DNA of 64,000 nt from an uncultured Verrucomicrobia subdivision 3 bacterium (lineage in GTDB: Bacteria; Verrucomicrobiota; Verrucomicrobiia; Limisphaerales; UBA8199). The notes under the pieces were generated by a model that was given only the letters and a program-made list of their open reading frames with translations, was not told where the DNA came from and made no database searches. Position numbers and translations under genes: made by a program. The stretch spans positions 1-64,000 of the forward strand of contig CAIWMU010000142.1 of assembly GCA_903913865.1 (NCBI GenBank). The letters are read 5' to 3'. Shown here in pieces: positions 8,974-18,235 of this stretch (its first letter is position 1; every line of letters starts with the position of its first letter).

Positions 8974-9546
8974 ATGCTTTTGTTCCGAGAGAAAGTGCCT
9001 CAAGACTGGTTGCCCAGAGTTCTGGGAAACCTTCCCTCCGTTCTGGTTGACCATGCTCATCTCGAGCGGAAGGCTGCGACAAGCGCCTTGAATCTCGAAA
9101 AGTACCACGATCTTTTTCAGAGGGTCGATGAGCTGAATGCCATCGCAATCGAGGAACTTCAGCACTTCCAGCTGGTTCTTGAGTTATTGAAGCGCCGGAA
9201 TATCCCGTTCAGTCAGGCATACCCCAGCGCCTGGATTCGGGGTTTGATGAAATCGGTGCGCAGCGGCGCCCGTCATCAGGTTATCGATCATTTGATCTGC
9301 TGCAGCTTGATTGAAGGGCGTAGTTGCGAGAAGTTCCAGGTGCTGGCGGAGGCATTGACGCAGGTGGATCCTGAATTGGCAACGTTTTATGGGAGTCTGG
9401 TCGAGTCCGAGGGGAATCACTACGCGAGCTATTTGATCATGGCGCGGCATATCGATGAAGCAGAGACTTCCCGCAGGCTGGAATATTATCTGGAACTGGA
9501 GGCGAAACTCATCCTGCTTCCCAACCCAATCGCGATGCTTCACTAA
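8974..9546 (+). CDS. MiaE-like tRNA-(2-methylthio-N6-isopentenyl-adenosine37) hydroxylase
   Basis: Ferritin-like di-iron monooxygenase that hydroxylates the isopentenyl group of ms2i6A at position 37 of tRNAs. Di-iron ligands are visible from the 8974 start: Glu31 in DHAHLERKAA, the ExxH pair Glu61/His64 (EELQHF), Glu114 or Glu119, and the second ExxH pair Glu146/His149 (ESEGNHYASY). The ORF is open back to a GTG at 8845, overlapping the lipoprotein stop, but the extra 43 residues do not look like the family; the ATG at 8974 gives 190 aa. No miaA or miaB is in the window. Best characterised in Gammaproteobacteria; family assignment is confident, exact substrate is inferred. Confidence 0.82.
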   Translation: MLLFREKVPQDWLPRVLGNLPSVLVDHAHLERKAATSALNLEKYHDLFQRVDELNAIAIEELQHFQLVLELLKRRNIPFSQAYPSAWIRGLMKSVRSGARHQVIDHLICCSLIEGRSCEKFQVLAEALTQVDPELATFYGSLVESEGNHYASYLIMARHIDEAETSRRLEYYLELEAKLILLPNPIAMLH

Positions 9547-9726
9547 GTGGGCCCTTGATGGAAAGCCCTTATTGGGTGGTGGGAGGCGATGTGATGCCCT
9601 TTACCTGATGAAGCCTTGCAGGCTGCAATCCGTTCCGTTTTACCTGCGTGAACCCCGTTTAAAACCCAAGGACGTCCGTCCCTTTTTCTCTTTCCATGGA
9701 ACGGAGGGGCCTTAATCTGGGGTGGC

Positions 9727-11238
9727 ATGAACATCCTGCGGATTTTTTTGATGGCTGCGGTGGCTTTTTTGGTCGGCTCAAAAGCGATCGGGGCCTCCCA
9801 GCCGAACATTCTCTACATCATGACGGATGACCACGCGGCGCATGCCATTAGTGCCTATGGCAGCCGGGTGAATGTCACTCCCGGCATGGATCGTCTGGCG
9901 AAGGAGGGGATGCGCTTTGATCACTGTTATGCGGTCAACTCCATTTGCACCCCCAGCCGTGCGACCATCCTTACCGGGAAGTATAGCCACATCAACGGCA
10001 CCCCTGTCTTTAATCGGTTTGATGGATCGCAACCCACGGTGGCGAAATATCTTCAATCTGCGGGATACCATACGGGCATGATCGGCAAATGGCACCTGGG
10101 TAGTGATCCAACGGGATTCGACTATTGGAGCATACTCCCCGGGCAGGGACTTTATTTTGACCCTGCCTTTATAGATAAGAATGGTCGGAAGGTGATCAAA
10201 GGCTATGCCACCTCCATCATAACCGACCTTGCCATCGACTTCCTCCGGGAGCGCCCCAAGGACAAGCCTTTCTTTCTGATGTGCCATCACAAGGCACCCC
10301 ACCGTCCCTGGGATCCAGAACCCAAATACAGGGAGCAATTCGCTTCAAAGAAGATTCCAGAGCCGGCCACGCTTCGGGATGACTATGCAACCCGCTCGGA
10401 TGCCATCAAGGAGTGCAATCAAAAGGTTTTCACGGATATGAACAGGCGTGATTTGAAGTTGGAGCCACCTGCGGAACTGAAGGGGGCGTCCCGCGCAGAA
10501 TGGCTTTCCGCCAAGCCTACCGAGGTGGAGACAGTTATAGACGGGAAACCGGTCAAACTGACAGGCGCCGCGCTTGATTCCTGGAAATACCAGCGTTACA
10601 TGCAGGATTACCTTGCCTGCGTGCAATCCGTGGATGACAGCGTCGGGCGTCTCCTTGACTTTCTCGATGTGGAACACCTCGCCACAAACACAATTGTGAT
10701 CTATACGAGCGATCAGGGTTTCTTTCTTGGGGACCACGGCCTCTATGACAAGCGGTTCATGTATGAGCCATCCATCCAGATGCCTTTCATTGTGCGTTGG
10801 CCGGGGCATATCAAGGCGGGATCTGTGCAGTCCTCCCTTGCGATCAACGTGGACTTTGCCCCCACATTCATGGATGTGGCAGGTTTGAAGGTTCCCACGG
10901 ACATGCAGGGGGCATCCTTGTTGCCTTTGTTCCGGGGCAAAAAGCCTTCAAGTTGGCGCACCGGCTTTTACTACCGCTACTACCATGACCCGGGCGACCA
11001 TAACACCCGCGCCCACTACGGGATCCGGACGGATACCCACAAGCTGATTCATTATTGGAAGAAGAACCAGTGGGAACTGTTCGACCTGACTCACGATCCC
11101 GACGAGATGCACAACATATATGCCGACCCTGCTCAGAAGCGAACTGTGGAGGAGTTGAAGAAGCAACTATTTCGTCTCAAGAAGGAGTTGAAGGAACAGG
11201 ATCAATTCGCGGAGCAGCAACCTCCCCCCGGGGTGTGA
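9727..11238 (+). CDS. Secreted family S1 sulfatase
   Basis: Arylsulfatase-type enzyme that removes sulfate esters, probably from a sulfated polysaccharide. A signal peptide (about residues 1-23) is followed by PNILYIMTDD (metal-binding Asp34/Asp35) and the maturation motif CTPSR (Cys74 to Arg78), where Cys becomes formylglycine; the late SDQGFFLGDHG motif supplies more metal and sulfate ligands. Length 503 aa is typical. It has its own transcription unit, convergent with the DUF1573 operon. No sulfatase-maturing enzyme was recognised in the window, so maturation must rely on one elsewhere. The carbohydrate substrate cannot be deduced. Confidence 0.93.
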   Translation: MNILRIFLMAAVAFLVGSKAIGASQPNILYIMTDDHAAHAISAYGSRVNVTPGMDRLAKEGMRFDHCYAVNSICTPSRATILTGKYSHINGTPVFNRFDGSQPTVAKYLQSAGYHTGMIGKWHLGSDPTGFDYWSILPGQGLYFDPAFIDKNGRKVIKGYATSIITDLAIDFLRERPKDKPFFLMCHHKAPHRPWDPEPKYREQFASKKIPEPATLRDDYATRSDAIKECNQKVFTDMNRRDLKLEPPAELKGASRAEWLSAKPTEVETVIDGKPVKLTGAALDSWKYQRYMQDYLACVQSVDDSVGRLLDFLDVEHLATNTIVIYTSDQGFFLGDHGLYDKRFMYEPSIQMPFIVRWPGHIKAGSVQSSLAINVDFAPTFMDVAGLKVPTDMQGASLLPLFRGKKPSSWRTGFYYRYYHDPGDHNTRAHYGIRTDTHKLIHYWKKNQWELFDLTHDPDEMHNIYADPAQKRTVEELKKQLFRLKKELKEQDQFAEQQPPPGV

Positions 11239-11778
11239 TCACCCTTCTTTAAGAGAGTCTGGCTTGGGGTTTTGGACGGGGCCGGAAATCTCAGTCGCCG
11301 GCGGCACGGCGCGTCTGCCGCCAGGGCGCCATATGATGATACCGGTGAGGATCATCTGAACTGAGTTTTCCAGGATCTTCCGGCAGATCCACACCTCTCC
11401 TGCGCCACAGCCGCAGTTGAACCTGACAGCACAAAAGGGAATGTGAAGCTGGGTTGAAAGCCCCCTGGCATGAGCCACCACGACGAGGGTGAACGGAATG
11501 AGCATGGCCAGGCACACAAGAGCTGTTCCTCTCAACGCAATCCCCGTGAGCAGCAGCAGACCACAAAGGGCCTCGAGCCAGGGCAGGGTGGCTGCTATGC
11601 CATTGAGCAGGATGTAGTTATGCGTCAGCTCATACTGTCTGAGGAGCTTCAGGAAGGTGACAGGGTCCAGAGCCTTTGAGATCCCCATCCACAGAAAATG
11701 GGCACCCAGAGCCCACTGCAACAGCAGCAGGAGCCAGTTTACTGACCGCCAACGGCAGGGTGGGGAGGAATTGTTCAT
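11239..11778 (-). CDS. MauE/DoxX-family membrane protein
   Basis: A 179-aa integral membrane protein with about four hydrophobic segments, starting WLLLLLQWALGAHFLWMGISKALDP, which is the typical opening of the MauE/DoxX superfamily (quinone-linked redox or electron-transfer membrane proteins). A Cys-rich patch (FNCGCGAGEVWICRK) lies between the last two segments. It is the third gene of an operon with the DUF1573 protein and the rhodanese; its start overlaps the rhodanese stop by 4 bp (ATGA), indicating translational coupling. Members in similar operons are thought to act in membrane thiol/sulfur redox chemistry; the actual role is unknown. Confidence 0.72.
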   Translation of the reverse strand: MNNSSPPCRWRSVNWLLLLLQWALGAHFLWMGISKALDPVTFLKLLRQYELTHNYILLNGIAATLPWLEALCGLLLLTGIALRGTALVCLAMLIPFTLVVVAHARGLSTQLHIPFCAVRFNCGCGAGEVWICRKILENSVQMILTGIIIWRPGGRRAVPPATEISGPVQNPKPDSLKEG

Positions 11779-12383
11779 GGTCCGGGATTGGCAGCACCGT
11801 CACTCGATCCGGTTGCCACCGGCCATTCACGTTGCCGCCATTCAACGATTCCCCCACCGAACACGAAGATCTTCTCCGCGGCCACTCCTGCGTCCCTCAG
11901 CATCAAGGCTGAAAACTCACTGTCCTCGCATTCCCCGCCATTGCAGTAAACGATGATCCGTTGAGCCACCGTGCATGCGGGCAGGACGATCGGCAGATAC
12001 TTTTCCGGATGGTAATAGTCCAACTGGAGAGATCCGGGAATGTGTCCACCAGCGTAGGCCTCATCGCCACGGGCATCGATAAAGATCACAAGGCCCTGCA
12101 GGCGGAGCGGGTCATCGAAGGCAGCCTTGGCAGCCAGCGCATCCGCAATCTGGAGCCCCTTGGCTAAAAGTCGATCCCGGACTCCATTTGTCCCATCTGG
12201 GTGACTGGGTTGTAAGGATGGTTGATTTCTGCCACCCCCAGCCCCCTTCGTGGGTTCGGAGGATTCGGGAAAGTAGTTTCGAGAAAGGGAGAGTCCTCTG
12301 GGGGAGATGGCGTTCGCCCCCAAGGCTAGTGTCAATCCAACCAAAGCCACCAAGAATCCTTCAATGAGAATGGGCTTGATCAT
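11775..12383 (-). CDS. Membrane-anchored rhodanese-like sulfurtransferase
   Basis: Begins with a hydrophobic segment (about residues 5-25) that is a signal peptide or N-terminal anchor, then a ~45-residue linker and a single rhodanese domain (about 75-195). The active-site loop reads YCNGGECEDS, with the persulfide-carrying Cys at 147; the preceding FIDARGDEAYAGGHIPGS is the conserved CDC25/rhodanese region. It would act in the periplasm or at the outer face of the membrane, transferring sulfane sulfur or acting as a thiol carrier. It is coupled to the DUF1573 gene upstream (30 bp gap) and MauE/DoxX downstream (4-bp overlap). Confidence 0.86.
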   Translation of the reverse strand: MIKPILIEGFLVALVGLTLALGANAISPRGLSLSRNYFPESSEPTKGAGGGRNQPSLQPSHPDGTNGVRDRLLAKGLQIADALAAKAAFDDPLRLQGLVIFIDARGDEAYAGGHIPGSLQLDYYHPEKYLPIVLPACTVAQRIIVYCNGGECEDSEFSALMLRDAGVAAEKIFVFGGGIVEWRQREWPVATGSSDGAANPGP

Positions 12384-12413
12384 TGGCTGGGGGGGATTCC
12401 CCGTCTGTCCGCC

Positions 12414-13544
12414 CTAATGGGGTAGGGGAGGCGTAGGAACAGGAATCGAGTTGGTCTTTGGAGAACTTGCCGCCGGGGCTACCCTCGCTGGTGCAGGGAT
12501 TCCGACAGGTGTGGCTCTCGGGATCTGGGTGATGGGGATCCTGATGGACGGTGCTTGAGGGTGGGTAGTCTTGAGGGTTAGTTCCGCAGGTATATGGGCC
12601 GGAAGTTCGAAGCCCTTTGGAAACGGGACTGAGATACTGAAGGTTTTGCCCGGAACGGTCTGGTGAAGCTGAGGTGTGATGTTGGAAATGCTGATCGAAA
12701 GATCAGAGACCTGGATCAGCGAGGAGCTGTTATTCTGGATTGTAATGGTGGGGGTTGTATCTCCTCCCAACGGAGCCGGCGGTAGTACGATTTGGGGCGG
12801 CATGACCATCACAGCGGGCTGCACGTTTGCCCATGCAGTAACCGTCAGCAGCGGCATGTTGGTAGAGGATGTTTTTGCGGTAATCTGGCCTTGAAAATTG
12901 CCGGATGTCAGAGGTGGAACCGCAGAAATGACAAACTGATATTCCTTTCCGGGTATGTTGGTATGGAGGGTGGCCGTCAGTTTGGGATTGTTGCTTTCGG
13001 GGGGGAAAACTGTCAGGGGCTCATCAGTGTTGTTGATGACACGGACGATGGATGAATTCGCTGGTCCGTCCGAGGGTATGTTGAGGATGGCAAACTGAGG
13101 GTTGATGTCGATGGGCCTCCAGATGGTGCCGTTGATCTGGAGCATCACTGCGGGTTGGATGGGGTCGCTGCTGGTAACGGTCACGGTTTTGTGAACCTGA
13201 CCGTTAAAGTTGGCGCTGTTGAATTGGACTGGAATGATGCCGGTCTTGCCTGGCTCCACCTGGCGTGTCCAGTCTCCAGCGGCGGTACACCCGCAGGAAG
13301 GTTGGACATTGCTAAGGTTGAGGATCCCACTGCCGATGTTGGTGAAGTAAAAGGTGTGCTTCACCAGATCGCCCATCTTCACTTTTCCGAAGTCAAAGAT
13401 GGGCGCTTCAAAGGCAATTTTTGCTGCGGGAGCAGAAGCCGTAATAGGGACACTGGCTGGAAGAGCTTGCGACAAAGCGAAATTCGCAAAGAAGATCGCC
13501 ATCCCAAAGCCGCCCCAAATTTTTGCGGAATCTAGGTTTTTCAT
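12414..13544 (-). CDS. Exported DUF1573-domain protein
   Basis: Signal peptide (about 1-30) followed by DUF1573: the diagnostic run FDFGKVKMGDLVKHTFYFTN...SCGCTAAGDW occurs at about residues 50-95, and the rest consists of Ig-like beta segments, the second half looking like further copies of the same fold. The tail is Pro/Ala-rich. Function of the family is unknown; members are exported and often found in Verrucomicrobiota and Bacteroidota. First gene of the three-gene operon with rhodanese and MauE/DoxX, which suggests a role in periplasmic sulfur or copper/thiol redox work, but that is inference. Confidence 0.82.
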   Translation of the reverse strand: MKNLDSAKIWGGFGMAIFFANFALSQALPASVPITASAPAAKIAFEAPIFDFGKVKMGDLVKHTFYFTNIGSGILNLSNVQPSCGCTAAGDWTRQVEPGKTGIIPVQFNSANFNGQVHKTVTVTSSDPIQPAVMLQINGTIWRPIDINPQFAILNIPSDGPANSSIVRVINNTDEPLTVFPPESNNPKLTATLHTNIPGKEYQFVISAVPPLTSGNFQGQITAKTSSTNMPLLTVTAWANVQPAVMVMPPQIVLPPAPLGGDTTPTITIQNNSSSLIQVSDLSISISNITPQLHQTVPGKTFSISVPFPKGFELPAHIPAELTLKTTHPQAPSIRIPITQIPRATPVGIPAPARVAPAASSPKTNSIPVPTPPLPH

Positions 13545-13603
13545 AGTTATGTCGAAGCGATAATATCAGGATTCCAACAAAACACAAAAGCCATCTGCGT
13601 GCC

Positions 13604-14896
13604 TCAGCCAAGTTGGAGCTGCAATTGCGCCGCCAGACGTTCCAAGGCAGCATCGGTTGCCGGGAGACTCTCAAGAAGCCTCTGGGAGCGGTCTTTTATC
13701 CACAGGTCGGTCTTTGGTCCTGATTTGAGACCGCCAGTGAGACCAAGCAACTGTTGCCAACGAGCCAGATTTGCCTGGTTAAATTCCTGAAGGCGACTGC
13801 TCAACCCTGAAGCAGATGGGTTTTGGGCGAAGGCGGCTGAAATGGCCTGAGCCTCACTGAAACCGGCGTTCATGCTTTGCACTCCAACAGGACCGGTTTG
13901 GTGCGCGGCATCCCCGGCGAGCCAGCAACGGTCGATCCCGAAAGTTTTGACGCAAAAGTGCTCGAAAACGACCTCGGAACACCATGAGATGCCCTTGATG
14001 GGGAGATTGAACCAAGGTGCGCGCTTGCGAGCCAACTCCTGGACAAATGCCCTGATCTTCTGATCGGTAGCCTCGTCCGAGAGCCGGATGGCCTTGCGCT
14101 CCTTGCCGGGAAATTCCGCCACCTCCGAGTGGAGCAGCTGGAATGTCCACCGACACTTGTTCCCAGGAAGCGGCCAGAGAACACTTGTGCTTTCGGGCGC
14201 CATCACGACCCGAACTTCATCGTAGTCGTGATCATCTGTCAAAAATTCATAAGCGGCGAACGCCTGTCGACCGGGAGCCCTGACCGGTTCGATGTGAAGT
14301 TGCTGGCGAACCAGAGAATTGTGTCCATCGGCGCCGATTACGAGTTTGGATCGCAAACTGAACCTGGCTTTTACAACCGTCTCCCAGTGTGGGATCGTGT
14401 AGCCCATCGATGTGCCGGTCAGTTCCTCAATTGTTGAAATGACGGAATCATCACCGGGTTGGAGATCCGTCAGGCGGTGGTTCCACAGGACGGGCCTTCC
14501 CGTCTGTGTCACAAGGGCGCTTTCCAGAACCTGTTCGAAGGCATCCTGGGGAACAAGCAACATGTAGGGGAACTCCGAACCTGGTTCAGCAAAATTAAGT
14601 TCTGCCCTTCGAAGATCCTGTTCGTAGAATGCAACTTTTGAGACCTTTCGACCCACGGCTATTACAGCCTCCAGCAACCCGAGCTGTTGGAGGTATTTCA
14701 AGCTCCTGGTATGCAAGGCACAGGCGTAGCTCCTCACGGTGGGTCCCATCTCACGGTCAACGACTGTGGCCTTTACGCCCGCCTGGGCGAGAAAGAGCCC
14801 TGCCATTAAGCCCACTGGGCCAGCACCCACAACCAGCACATCCGTTTCTTTAGCCTTCATACGATCGTCGAATTTCAATAAGTTGTTACGTGACAA
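13604..14896 (-). CDS. FAD-dependent monooxygenase (phenol hydroxylase/UbiH type)
   Basis: Flavoprotein of the class A aromatic hydroxylase group. The FAD-binding Rossmann motif VVGAGPVGLMAGL is near the N-terminus, and the second FAD motif GDAAHQTGPVGVQSMNAG lies near residue 330, with an intervening substrate domain. Length 430 aa is slightly short for PheA/TfdB enzymes because the C-terminal thioredoxin-like domain is absent. The first Met (14896) or the Met 12 codons later could be the start; the second places the Rossmann strand close to the N-terminus. Last gene behind the metal-transport cluster (41-bp gap to the permease), but a functional link is doubtful. Confidence 0.82.
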   Translation of the reverse strand: MSRNNLLKFDDRMKAKETDVLVVGAGPVGLMAGLFLAQAGVKATVVDREMGPTVRSYACALHTRSLKYLQQLGLLEAVIAVGRKVSKVAFYEQDLRRAELNFAEPGSEFPYMLLVPQDAFEQVLESALVTQTGRPVLWNHRLTDLQPGDDSVISTIEELTGTSMGYTIPHWETVVKARFSLRSKLVIGADGHNSLVRQQLHIEPVRAPGRQAFAAYEFLTDDHDYDEVRVVMAPESTSVLWPLPGNKCRWTFQLLHSEVAEFPGKERKAIRLSDEATDQKIRAFVQELARKRAPWFNLPIKGISWCSEVVFEHFCVKTFGIDRCWLAGDAAHQTGPVGVQSMNAGFSEAQAISAAFAQNPSASGLSSRLQEFNQANLARWQQLLGLTGGLKSGPKTDLWIKDRSQRLLESLPATDAALERLAAQLQLQLG

Positions 14897-14937
14897 ATAT
14901 AAGCCATCGGTGGCTGATTGTCATCGTAGAAGTTGCA

Positions 14938-15795
14938 TCAGAAATTGCCGATTCGGGGTGTTTTTTTCCCAAGGCAGCGGTTGCCAAGCATCACCCCAAT
15001 CAGGGCCAGACCGAGAGTGCAGACAACTGCCGCACCGATTGGCAGATCCACACGGGTGGTAACCAGAATGCTCATCACGCTTGCGGTTGTGGCAATGCCC
15101 CATCCCAGAAGAAACCGTGCCATGAACGACCTTGCCAGATAGAGGGAACAGACTGCAGGAATCACCAAATAGGAGAAGACCAGCAGGACTCCGGCAATGT
15201 GCACAAAACTCGTCACCACGAGACCGAAAAGCAGGTAGAAAAAGAAATCCCAAAGTCGCAGGTTGAGCCCCGAGGCAGCGGCGGCGGCGGGGTTTGCAGA
15301 GATGGCCAAAAATTGCTTCCGGAATTTATAGTGGATGCAGCCGATGATGAGAAACAGGATGAAGCAGCGGATCACCTCCATGTGTGGAACGACCAGCAAC
15401 TCGCCGACGAGGGACCGCTGCAATTCGTGGCTCTCCCCGGGACTTTTACTCAGGATGAGGATTGCCGCGGCAGCGGTGACGACGTAAACAATTCCAATGA
15501 GGGCCTCCTGAGGGGCCTTCTGCTCAGCAGTCCGGGTGAATGTCAAAACAACCGAACCCAGACATGTGAAAGCGAGGGAAAAAGCGTAACTTTGCCAATC
15601 ATGCACATCGTAACCGGCCAGCAAAGAGAGGCAGGTTCCGAATGCCGCGGTCTGGGCGAGGGCGAGATCCACAAATATCACCCCACGCTGAACAATATGC
15701 AGTCCAAGGTAGACAAGGAGCCAAGGTAAAATCAGGCTGGCGATCATCGGCCATAGCAGCAAACTCAATACTTCCGCATTCGTGAGGTCGGTCAT
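14938..15795 (-). CDS. Metal (Zn/Mn) ABC transporter permease, ZnuB/MntB family
   Basis: An ABC-3 family permease of 285 aa with about eight hydrophobic segments, the channel subunit of zinc or manganese importers. Family hallmarks include RGVIFVDLALAQTAAFG near the N-terminus and the closing GLALIGVMLGNRCLG. It follows the binding-protein gene after only 2 bp, so both are one operon. The ATP-binding subunit normally encoded with these two is absent here. The metal cannot be decided from the permease; the surrounding Cys/His-rich small protein and porin favour zinc. Confidence 0.9.
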   Translation of the reverse strand: MTDLTNAEVLSLLLWPMIASLILPWLLVYLGLHIVQRGVIFVDLALAQTAAFGTCLSLLAGYDVHDWQSYAFSLAFTCLGSVVLTFTRTAEQKAPQEALIGIVYVVTAAAAILILSKSPGESHELQRSLVGELLVVPHMEVIRCFILFLIIGCIHYKFRKQFLAISANPAAAAASGLNLRLWDFFFYLLFGLVVTSFVHIAGVLLVFSYLVIPAVCSLYLARSFMARFLLGWGIATTASVMSILVTTRVDLPIGAAVVCTLGLALIGVMLGNRCLGKKTPRIGNF

Positions 15796-15797
15796 AA

Positions 15798-16721
15798 CTA
15801 TTTTACAAGGGCGGCTGCGATTGCCTGGACGTTTTTGTCCATTAGCTTCAGATAATCGTTCTCGGTTCCCTTGATACCGCCGGGAAATTGGGCCACATCA
15901 ACGACCACCGCACCCGATCGGGCGGCCACCGTCTCGGCGGTTCTGCGGTCAAGATAGGGATCGACGATGATTACTTTGACACCAGATGCCTTCATCCGTG
16001 AGATCACCCCGGCAAGATGCGGTGGGGTGGGGGGCACGCCCGGCTTTGGTTCCAAAAAGATGTCAATTTTGAACCCGAAGTGCCCCGCAAAATAGAGCCA
16101 TGAATTGTGGTAGGCAGCCAATTCCCGGCCTTTCAGTGGTTGCATGAGCTTTGCCCACTCAGCCAGTTTTGTATCTAAATCGGTTGTGAATTTCTTCAAA
16201 TTTGCCTGATATGCCACAACGTTTTTTGGATCGAGAGCTTCGAAAGACTCTCCGATCTGTTTGGCGACCCGTCTGGCATTTTCGGGGTCCACCAAATAGT
16301 GGGGGTTTCCGGCAGCGTGGATATCCCCCTTGGAACGATCCAGACTTGTTGGGATTTCAAGGAGGCGGACCGACTGGCTGCAAGAGATCCGTCCGGGAGC
16401 GCCTGATGCGATGCGGGTGTTGCGACAACGGTCCAGAAGTGAGGGGAGCCAACCCGATTCCAGTTCAGCACCTCCTTCAATCAATGCGTCGGCCCGGCTG
16501 AGTTTCAGGATCAAGCTGGGTTTGGCCTCCACGAAGTGCGGGTCCTCCTGAGGCTTTGCCAGGCTGAATACCTCGACATGCTCCCCTCCGATTGCCATTG
16601 CGATGGCGGCAAGATCGGGCAGGGACGCGACCACATTCAACCTGGCAAAAGCCGGGAATGCTGAAAGAAGCGCGAGAACGGTGAGAATAGTTTTCACTTG
16701 AAACGATGTATTTTGGTTCAT
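15798..16721 (-). CDS. Zinc/manganese ABC transporter substrate-binding protein
   Basis: Cluster A-I metal-binding protein (ZnuA/TroA-like) exported by an N-terminal signal peptide (to about residue 27). Predicted ligands: His62 in EDPHFVEAKPS, the His in GNPHYLVDPEN, the His in AAYHNSWLYFAGHFGF, and Asp in IIVDPYLD. The His-rich acidic loop found in many ZnuA proteins is missing, so manganese cannot be excluded. Length 307 aa is typical. Transcribed after the porin gene (15-bp gap) and before the permease. Confidence 0.9.
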   Translation of the reverse strand: MNQNTSFQVKTILTVLALLSAFPAFARLNVVASLPDLAAIAMAIGGEHVEVFSLAKPQEDPHFVEAKPSLILKLSRADALIEGGAELESGWLPSLLDRCRNTRIASGAPGRISCSQSVRLLEIPTSLDRSKGDIHAAGNPHYLVDPENARRVAKQIGESFEALDPKNVVAYQANLKKFTTDLDTKLAEWAKLMQPLKGRELAAYHNSWLYFAGHFGFKIDIFLEPKPGVPPTPPHLAGVISRMKASGVKVIIVDPYLDRRTAETVAARSGAVVVDVAQFPGGIKGTENDYLKLMDKNVQAIAAALVK

Positions 16722-16736
16722 TGGTTTGTCCCGGGT

Positions 16737-18137
16737 TCAAAACTGGTGCGAACCATGGGCTCCGAGGAGGAATTCCACCTGCAACCATACCGAGTGATCT
16801 GTTCCAAACGATGCGCCGTCATCCCTGTTGTATTGGAGCCGGATTTTTGAAAACTCGCTTGGGTAGAATGTCAGGGAAGGGGAGATCCTGTGACGCTCGC
16901 CTCGAAACAGATCTGTGGCATCAAGCAGTCCTGTGTTTCCGGCGGTATATTCTCCACGCAGGGCTGCAACCCACCGTTCCCTGAATCCCCAAAGCACCTG
17001 GGAATAGAAACCCCAGTCCCGCAGGCTCTCGGCGGGCAAACCGCTTATGCCATCCCCGCCCGCACCAAACCGTTGATATAGGCCCTCGCTCTGCCATGCT
17101 ACAAAGGGGAATCCTTGCCGTGCTGTTGCAGATTTCCATTTCCAATACAGGTCGACCCCATAGATTTCGCTTCGCGAATCCGGCGACGTGAGGTTAGGTC
17201 CGAAGGCGGCCGACGTGCCCAGCAGGAGAGTCTGTTGGTCCGTGATGTCGAATGATGTGGCCAGACGCGGAACGTAGAGAAGGTCTCCGGCGCCGCTCAA
17301 AGCTCGATCCTGGGTGGTTCGACCGTGCATGGTTCCATCCTCTCCACCATTACGGAAGCTATAGGCTGTCCCGCCGGAACCATCAAACACCCCCAGAATG
17401 GCTTCCGAGTAGAATGGGGTGGGTAACAGCCATGAGATCTGAGCACCCGGATTTCTCAATCCTTCGGGCCCTAAGGTACGGGCCAGAATGATGGGGGAAT
17501 CCACAAAGGACCATTGGTGAGGGTGCTGCGCGTTTTGCCTGCCGAATGCTGCGAGAAATTGACCCGCCCTGACCTGCAAATTCCCCGGAAGTGAAGAGGT
17601 TTGGAGATACGCCTCCTCCAGTTCAACTTGTGTCTCGTTGTTTCCATCCAGCTTGAAGAGCAGATTGGCGAAGCCTTTGAAATAGGGGTCCACCGCACCA
17701 TCGAGCGCAACCTCTGCATTTGGCAAAGTGAATCCGCGCTGGATTGGATCGTGATCACCCAACTGCAAATAGCGACTTGGATCTGACGCGGTGGACCACC
17801 CGCCATCCACAATCGCATCGAAACTGATATTCATGTAGCTGGATCCCGAGCGGGCCACACTTATTGGCTTTGCCGGTGACCACTTTGAATCGGTTGGTGA
17901 TACGACCACCGACACCGGAGGAGGAGATGTTGTTGCGGATTGCCCTTTGGATGACAACTCCGCAACCTTCCGGCTCAGGGCCTCCAATTGCTCCTGATGC
18001 TCCTGACGGGCTTTCTCAAAGTCCACCTGCAACTGGTGGATTGCTGCTTTTAGCTTCTCAACTTCTGGCTCCGCCTGCGCCATCGAGTGCGCGGAGGAGC
18101 AAACCAATCCAACAACCAACACTGCTGAAAAATTCAT
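16737..18137 (-). CDS. Outer-membrane porin with N-terminal coiled coil
   Basis: Predicted outer-membrane beta-barrel protein. After a signal peptide comes a coiled coil with VEKLKAAIHQLQVDFEKAR heptads (about 25-70), a Ser/Thr/Pro linker and then alternating amphipathic strands ending in a C-terminal aromatic residue (SHQF), as expected for a porin. This coiled-coil-plus-barrel plan is common in planctomycete/verrucomicrobial porins. The track opens at 18173, but the Met at 18137 has a well-spaced AGGA Shine-Dalgarno and gives the clean signal peptide, so I chose it. Next to the metal-binding protein (15-bp gap), it probably carries the metal or its chelate across the outer membrane. Confidence 0.72.
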   Translation of the reverse strand: MNFSAVLVVGLVCSSAHSMAQAEPEVEKLKAAIHQLQVDFEKARQEHQEQLEALSRKVAELSSKGQSATTSPPPVSVVVSPTDSKWSPAKPISVARSGSSYMNISFDAIVDGGWSTASDPSRYLQLGDHDPIQRGFTLPNAEVALDGAVDPYFKGFANLLFKLDGNNETQVELEEAYLQTSSLPGNLQVRAGQFLAAFGRQNAQHPHQWSFVDSPIILARTLGPEGLRNPGAQISWLLPTPFYSEAILGVFDGSGGTAYSFRNGGEDGTMHGRTTQDRALSGAGDLLYVPRLATSFDITDQQTLLLGTSAAFGPNLTSPDSRSEIYGVDLYWKWKSATARQGFPFVAWQSEGLYQRFGAGGDGISGLPAESLRDWGFYSQVLWGFRERWVAALRGEYTAGNTGLLDATDLFRGERHRISPSLTFYPSEFSKIRLQYNRDDGASFGTDHSVWLQVEFLLGAHGSHQF

Positions 18138-18235
18138 CTTCATAATCCTGAAATATCTTACTAAGAACGCCATGAGCGCTCTTTTCTGGTTAAGGGACCA
18201 CTACCGACGAAACCGAATCTAACTGGGGATGAATA

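Noticed and set aside
8477-9148. 223-aa minus-strand ORF opposite the lipoprotein and MiaE genes
   Set aside because: Its translation lacks any family pattern, while the plus strand has clear lipobox and di-iron motifs.
14890-15729. 279-aa plus-strand ORF over the metal permease gene
   Set aside because: Antisense shadow; composition is unusually Cys/His/Gln-rich because it mirrors a membrane protein.
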